Below are positions 5,935 through 10,604 of a DNA stretch of 10,604 bases, piece after piece. Source of the stretch: DAOVRL01 sp964459805 (lineage in GTDB: Bacteria > Planctomycetota > Phycisphaerae > Sedimentisphaerales > Anaerobacaceae); the NCBI GenBank assembly GCA_964459805.1, contig CAYWOD010000120.1, positions 1 through 10,604 on the forward strand, given 5' to 3'. Position 1 is the stretch's first letter; each line of letters starts with the position of its first letter. The position numbers and the translations under genes are program-made. The notes beneath the pieces are model-generated. The model was not told the DNA's origin, did no database searches, and saw nothing but the letters and a program-made list of their open reading frames with translations.

Positions 5935-8900
5935 AGTTCGCCCGCGGCTTGCTGATATTTAGTTTCGGCCTGTTCACCATCGCGGCCCAGAGCTTGCTGT
6001 TCCGGGAGTTTATCACCACGTTCGAGGGCAACGATATCAGCGTAGGGATCTTCTTCGGCTCCTGGTTCTTGTGGGTCGGCCTGGCGGCCACGCTCGTTTA
6101 CAAAGTAAAGGCGCTGGCCGACAGGTTGCTCAAGAACATCGAGCTTCTCTTTTTGAGCTACCTGCCCGCTTTCATACTGCAGTTGATACTGATTGTCCAG
6201 GCCCGCGAATTGGCCGGGATCGAATCATACGCTCTCTGGTCGGTCCGGGGCATCCTGCTCGCAGCGATAGTGGTCAATGGACCTGTGAGCATTGTTACCG
6301 GCTTGCTCTTTCCCACTGCCTGCCGATGGATTCGCAGCGAGCGTGCCCTCGCTGTCTCGCGCGTCTATATCATCGAAGCAGCGGGTAGTTTTGCCGGCGG
6401 ACTGGGCGTAACGGTACTGCTCTGGCTCGGTGCAAGCCCGGCGACGATCTTCTTCATCCTCGCCCTTATTATCTCTTCATCCGTATTCGCCGTCCGGCTC
6501 GGCAGCCTGCTTACACAATCCAGCCGGGGGCGGAAAATGGCTTGTGCCTTTTCATTCTTACTTCCGCTTGCGCTGGGCCTTTGCCTTGGCGCCGGGGCCG
6601 ACAAGGCCCTGATGCGCCACGTGCGAGTTGTAAAATGGACGAAGCTGCTTGCCTGCGATGCTCTGACCGGCTCGTTCCAAACCCCCCAGGCCGAGTACCT
6701 CTACGGGACATACCAGGGCCAGTGGATTGCCGTGCGCGAGGGCAGCGTTTGTGAGGCGCTGCCCGATAAGAGCACCGCGGCACAGACGGCGGCCATCAGC
6801 CTCTGCCAGAATCCCGACGCCGAATCGGTCCTCGTCGTCGGCTCGGGACTGGGACTTTGCAGCCAATTGCTCCAGTTGCCGCAAATCAAGAATGTCACCT
6901 GGGCGCACCCCGACACCGAATACGCCCGGCAGATCAACGGCTTCATCCCTCCGGAGCACAGAATCAGCGACAGCCGATTTGACCGCTCCGCAGGTGACGT
7001 GCGCGCGATGCTCGGGCGGCGAGAACAGGCTTACGACATAGTAATCGTCAATCTGCCCGAGGCCACCAGCTCGGTCCTCAACCGCTACTACACGCTCGAA
7101 TTCTACGAGCAGCTCAAAAAATCACTAAGGCCCGAGGGCGTCCTCGCCGTCCGCGTTACCGCCGGCGAAAACATTATGGGTACCGAGCTGATAAACCTCG
7201 GGGCCTCAATCAGGCTGACTCTCAGGAAGGTCTTCTCACAATTCGTCCTGACGCCGGGCGAAGAGAGCTGGTTCATTGCCTCCGACTCCGAGAGCCTAAC
7301 GCCGGACCCGGCCACCCTCCGCGACCGCTTTGCATCAATAGAAGGCGCAGAGAGCGTTCTCTCGCCTGATGCCTTGCTCTCTGTCTATCTGCCGGACCGC
7401 GCCGCCGCCGCGCTCGAGAGCTATTCCAGTGCCGATCTGCCCGCCCACCTACTCCTAAACCGGGATTCTCGACCGCTGACCCACCTGTACAGCCTTCTGC
7501 TCGCCGCCAAGCAATCCGGAGCACCGCTGACCCGCTTTGTAAAGCACCTGGCACTGGCCGGCCCATTTGTCTTGGTTATCCCCATTCTGGTTTTTGTGGT
7601 TCTGCGAGCCTTCTACATCATCAGGACCGGCGCTGGAACAACCAAATCCAGCTTTGACAGCTCGTTCTTAGTCTTCTCTGCAGGCTGGACAGGCATTGGA
7701 ACGGTGGTTGTCCTGATGTATCTCTACCAGACCTATTTTGGGTCGCTGTATCTGCATATCGGGGTCATCTCGTCGCTGTTTATGGCGGGCCTGACTATAG
7801 CTGCGACTTTAATTAGACGCCTGCCGGCGCGCACGGTCTGTGCGGATGAAGGCGGAGCATCTCTGCCGCAAATGCTCCTGTTCGCAGTTATCGCCGTTCA
7901 CACATTGATCATCGGTGCAATTGCCTTTTTGCCGCCCGAAGAATGGGGTCCTGCCGCGAACGCCGGCGAGGTCCCGTGGCAATCGGCTCATCTGATGTTC
8001 GCAGCAGCATTTGTCCTCTGCGGCCTGTGCGCCGGCTGCTACTTCCCAATCGCGGCCCGCCGGCTCGCCGATGCGGGCTTCGAGGCCGGGCGGGCCGGCA
8101 GCAAGCTCGAAACCGCCGACCACCTCGGCGCAGCCGCAGGCGGCGTGGTGACAAGCCTCGTTCTCGTGCCGGTCCTCGGCACCAAGGCGACCCTGCTCGT
8201 ATTCGTCCTGCTAATCCTGGCCAATGCGCCCTCTGCCGCCCTGAGAATGCTCAAGCCGCAAAGGCTATCGTACGCCGAAAGGGCGGGCCTTTTGTTGCGC
8301 AGGCTCGGCTACATCCTCTTCGGCGTTGGGGCAACTGTCGTCTTGTGCTCCAACCTCCTGGCCGGGGCCGGTGAACGTCTGAGGCCTTCACTGCCCCGGC
8401 ACGCGGCCCAGGCACTGGCCGGCGAGCTGAGCATCGAGCCGGCTTCGCACACTCTTGGTGATATAGGCGAAGAAATCAATTACTTCAACGTCTATCAAAC
8501 CAAGCAGACCGACCCCAACGCAGCCGAGGAACCCCTCGATACCCCCAAGCTCACCGGCTACATCTTTAGCTCCGAGGACCTCGCGCCCGAGGTTCGTGGT
8601 TTTGGCGGTAAGCTCAATCTCGCCGTCTATGTCGATATGGCCGGGGCGCTTATCGACTTCCATATAGTACGCTCCAACGAAACGCCATCGTATCTTGAGC
8701 TGCTGGCCGAATGGCGAGAGTCTCTCAGAGAGCGTCCACTGTTTGAGCCCCAGCCCTTCGCCGATATCGATACGGTTTCCGGCGCCACCGTCAGCTCCGA
8801 AACGATTCTTTCCGCACTGGCAACTTCCGGCCGCAGATTCGCCGCCGATGTCCTAAGCATCTCGGTTGGGACTGCTCCCGAGGGCAAGACAACGACTGCC

Positions 8901-9923
8901 AAATATCTGCCTGATGTTCACGCCGCATATTTGATCGGCGCATTCGTCCTCGCCTTGCTTGTGAGATACTTCGGCGGCTTCTGGACGAGACTCGCTACGC
9001 TGGCGCTTACCTTCGTGCTCGGCGGCATCATCCTCAATGCCCAGTACTCCACCGAACAGATAGCAACGCTGCTGTCGCTCCAGGCCCCCGCCTTCGGATT
9101 GACCGGCGCGTTTCTGCTGGTCATCGGCATCCCGCTTGTGGTTGCGGTCTTCGGCAATATCTACTGCGGCTATGTCTGCCCGTTCGGCGCCGCCCAGGAG
9201 CTGCTTAGCTATGTCGTGCCCGCAAGGTTCAAGCGGCCTTTGTCACTCGAGAAGATGCAAAAGGCAAGATTCCTAAAGTACGTGGTCCTGCTTGTGCTGA
9301 TAGTGATATTCTTCCTATCACGAAACAGGACTACCCTCGCATCGGATCCACTCATCTCTGTTTTCGGCTTTCAATTGTCTGGTTCGGACCTGCGATGGTC
9401 CGTGCTCAACGGGCAGTCCGCAGCGCTCTGGATACTGCTGATGATCCTGGTCGGCTCGCTTTTGTACAGACGCTTCTGGTGCCGCTATCTCTGCCCGGTG
9501 GGTGCGTTCCTCTCGCTGTTCAATAAGGTGGCAATACTCAAACGATACCTCCCGGCCAAGAAGTTCATCAGGTGCGAGTTCGGACTTACACCCAAGGACC
9601 AGTTAGACTGCCTATACTGCGACCGGTGTCGCTACGAGGCAAAGCCGTCAACAAAGCCGGCACGTCTGCTCGGCGCCGACGAGATCGACCTGAGCCTCTT
9701 GGCCCGATACCTCGTCGTGTGCGCCCTCGCAGCGGCAATGTTAGTATCGGTCGTCTCCGTTGACAGGTTCCTGCAGGTTATGCCGAGCACAGAGGATTAT
9801 CCAGCCGCTTTTCTCGCATCGGGCGGACAGACCAGAGATGTGGATATGCAGCGTATGCGAACGTTAATCGAGCAGAAAAAGCTCTCCGACCACGAAGCCG
9901 AATTCTACAAAAAGATCGACTAA
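5931..9923 (+). CDS. 1330-residue fusion: spermidine-synthase-like membrane module + FMN-binding domain + NapH-like FeS membrane domain
   Basis: Order of parts: about seven membrane helices (7-222); a Rossmann methyltransferase-like domain (about 230-535) with VGSGLGL (303-309) and YDIVIVNLPEATSSVLNRYY (368-387); about seven more helices (541-812); an extracytoplasmic FMN_bind domain (about 870-976) with DTVSGATVSS (947-956), where Ser955 would be the flavin acceptor; and a six-helix NapH/NosR-like domain (997-1277). The last has CGYVCP (Cys1079, Cys1083), CRYLCP (Cys1184, Cys1188) and Cys1215, Cys1227, Cys1230, Cys1233, eight cysteines in all, enough for two [4Fe-4S] clusters. The spermidine-synthase-like active site is degenerate, so polyamine synthesis is unlikely. 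By family knowledge, FMN_bind plus NapH-like domains move electrons across membranes to a covalently bound flavin. It starts at an ATGA overlap and is followed at once by the DUF72 gene. There is one continuous frame without internal breaks. Confidence 0.9.
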   Translation: MKFARGLLIFSFGLFTIAAQSLLFREFITTFEGNDISVGIFFGSWFLWVGLAATLVYKVKALADRLLKNIELLFLSYLPAFILQLILIVQARELAGIESYALWSVRGILLAAIVVNGPVSIVTGLLFPTACRWIRSERALAVSRVYIIEAAGSFAGGLGVTVLLWLGASPATIFFILALIISSSVFAVRLGSLLTQSSRGRKMACAFSFLLPLALGLCLGAGADKALMRHVRVVKWTKLLACDALTGSFQTPQAEYLYGTYQGQWIAVREGSVCEALPDKSTAAQTAAISLCQNPDAESVLVVGSGLGLCSQLLQLPQIKNVTWAHPDTEYARQINGFIPPEHRISDSRFDRSAGDVRAMLGRREQAYDIVIVNLPEATSSVLNRYYTLEFYEQLKKSLRPEGVLAVRVTAGENIMGTELINLGASIRLTLRKVFSQFVLTPGEESWFIASDSESLTPDPATLRDRFASIEGAESVLSPDALLSVYLPDRAAAALESYSSADLPAHLLLNRDSRPLTHLYSLLLAAKQSGAPLTRFVKHLALAGPFVLVIPILVFVVLRAFYIIRTGAGTTKSSFDSSFLVFSAGWTGIGTVVVLMYLYQTYFGSLYLHIGVISSLFMAGLTIAATLIRRLPARTVCADEGGASLPQMLLFAVIAVHTLIIGAIAFLPPEEWGPAANAGEVPWQSAHLMFAAAFVLCGLCAGCYFPIAARRLADAGFEAGRAGSKLETADHLGAAAGGVVTSLVLVPVLGTKATLLVFVLLILANAPSAALRMLKPQRLSYAERAGLLLRRLGYILFGVGATVVLCSNLLAGAGERLRPSLPRHAAQALAGELSIEPASHTLGDIGEEINYFNVYQTKQTDPNAAEEPLDTPKLTGYIFSSEDLAPEVRGFGGKLNLAVYVDMAGALIDFHIVRSNETPSYLELLAEWRESLRERPLFEPQPFADIDTVSGATVSSETILSALATSGRRFAADVLSISVGTAPEGKTTTAKYLPDVHAAYLIGAFVLALLVRYFGGFWTRLATLALTFVLGGIILNAQYSTEQIATLLSLQAPAFGLTGAFLLVIGIPLVVAVFGNIYCGYVCPFGAAQELLSYVVPARFKRPLSLEKMQKARFLKYVVLLVLIVIFFLSRNRTTLASDPLISVFGFQLSGSDLRWSVLNGQSAALWILLMILVGSLLYRRFWCRYLCPVGAFLSLFNKVAILKRYLPAKKFIRCEFGLTPKDQLDCLYCDRCRYEAKPSTKPARLLGADEIDLSLLARYLVVCALAAAMLVSVVSVDRFLQVMPSTEDYPAAFLASGGQTRDVDMQRMRTLIEQKKLSDHEAEFYKKID

Positions 9924-10604
9924 TGGATAGTGACATTCGAATAGGCACGTCCGGGTGGTATTACGAACACTGGAGGCAGCGGTTCTACCCGCCCGGGTTA
10001 GCCAAGAGCAAGTGGTTCGAGCACTACGCGCAGCACTTCAACACCGTCGAAATCAACAACACCTTCTACCGCCTGCCCAAGCCCCAGACCCTCGCCAGAT
10101 GGCGTGAATCGGCGCCCGATGGCTTCCTTTACGCCGTCAAGGCCAATCGATACATCACCCACATCAAAAGACTAAAGGATACGTCAGAAGCACTGAAGCG
10201 TTTTTTCGATGTGGTCGGCCTGCTGAAAGAAAAGCTCGGCCCGATTCTGTATCAACTGCCCCCCAGCTTCCAAATAGACCTCGACCTGCTCAAGAGCTTC
10301 ATCAGGCTGCTGCCTGAAAAGCCCGCCGCCGTCTTCGAATTCAGAGACAAAAGCTGGTACGTCGGTGAAACGTTCGAGCTTCTCTGCAAGCTTCGGGTCG
10401 GGTTCTGTATCCACGACATGGCCGGCAAAGAGTCGCCGCGCGAGGTGACCGCCGAAGCCATCTACATCCGCTTCCACGGCTCAACGGGAAGATATTCCGG
10501 AAGCTACTCCAAAACCGAGCTGGCCAAATGGGCCGACTGGCTAAAAAAACGAGACTGTAGCATAGTTACCGGGAACATTCTGTTCCATTCCTCACATTAT
10601 GAAG
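9923..10604 (+). CDS. DUF72 (YecE-like) protein, 3' end beyond window
   Basis: The ATG overlaps the last base of the preceding TAA (TAATG at 9921-9925), and the frame stays open to the right edge (227 codons). The start MDSDIRIGTSGWYYEHWRQR matches DUF72, as do FNTVEINNTFYRLP (39-52), FLYAVKANRYITHIKRL (68-84), ILYQLPPSF (108-116), FEFRDKSW (138-145) and YIRFHGSTGRYSGSYS (181-196). DUF72 proteins are cytosolic TIM-barrel-like proteins of about 240-250 residues with no settled function. No signal peptide is seen. The last 16 residues (from Cys212) do not show the YFNND...A..NA motif that normally follows, although the two other frames also stop quickly there. This may be a genuine divergence, or an artefact near a contig end. 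Its link to the redox operon is by position only. Confidence 0.88.
   Translation, partial: MDSDIRIGTSGWYYEHWRQRFYPPGLAKSKWFEHYAQHFNTVEINNTFYRLPKPQTLARWRESAPDGFLYAVKANRYITHIKRLKDTSEALKRFFDVVGLLKEKLGPILYQLPPSFQIDLDLLKSFIRLLPEKPAAVFEFRDKSWYVGETFELLCKLRVGFCIHDMAGKESPREVTAEAIYIRFHGSTGRYSGSYSKTELAKWADWLKKRDCSIVTGNILFHSSHYE

Noticed and set aside
6800..7330. Calling the large protein a functional spermidine synthase
   Set aside because: The catalytic aspartates expected in the DSTDP-type loop are replaced by Asn and Glu, and the protein is dominated by membrane and redox domains.

Overview
The window is GC-rich bacterial DNA with compact, mostly overlapping genes in two divergent transcription units. 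The gene families (a CLP1-type polynucleotide kinase, a THEP1 NTPase, a full AmmeMemoRadiSam set, and a spermidine-synthase-like membrane protein fused to a flavin domain and a polyferredoxin domain) suggest an uncultured Planctomycetota-like or related anaerobic bacterium. This placement is inferred from gene content and codon style only; no rRNA or other marker is present.

Left unit (minus strand, 2739 to 1): a complete family-X DNA polymerase with a PHP nuclease domain, a THEP1-family NTPase overlapping it by 4 bases, and, after 56 bases, the 5' part of a CLP1/GRC3-type P-loop polynucleotide kinase that runs off the left edge. All three act on nucleotides or nucleic acids by family, but no shared pathway can be read from the sequence.

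Divergent spacer (2740-3120): it has no convincing gene. It holds a plus-strand promoter with an extended -10, a minus-strand -10 placed almost at the polX start codon, a near-perfect 18-base direct repeat, and a 104-base composite palindromic element made of two head-to-head repeat units.

Right unit (plus strand, 3121 to the right edge): a five-gene run in which each gene overlaps or almost touches the next. The order is amrS-type radical SAM enzyme; a 60-residue protein with a twin-arginine signal (not previously called because of its size); a membrane-anchored Memo-AMMECR1 fusion; a 1330-residue membrane protein that joins a degenerate spermidine-synthase-like module, a second multi-pass membrane region, an FMN-binding domain with a flavinylation-type motif, and a NapH-like membrane iron-sulfur domain; and a DUF72 protein cut by the right edge.

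The most interesting feature is this right-hand operon. A cytosolic radical SAM enzyme is coupled to a Memo/AMMECR1 protein predicted to lie outside the cytoplasmic membrane, to a tiny exported or anchored protein, and to a protein that looks able to pass electrons between cytosolic FeS clusters and an extracytoplasmic flavin. I infer a membrane-linked redox or modification system. Its substrate is not visible.
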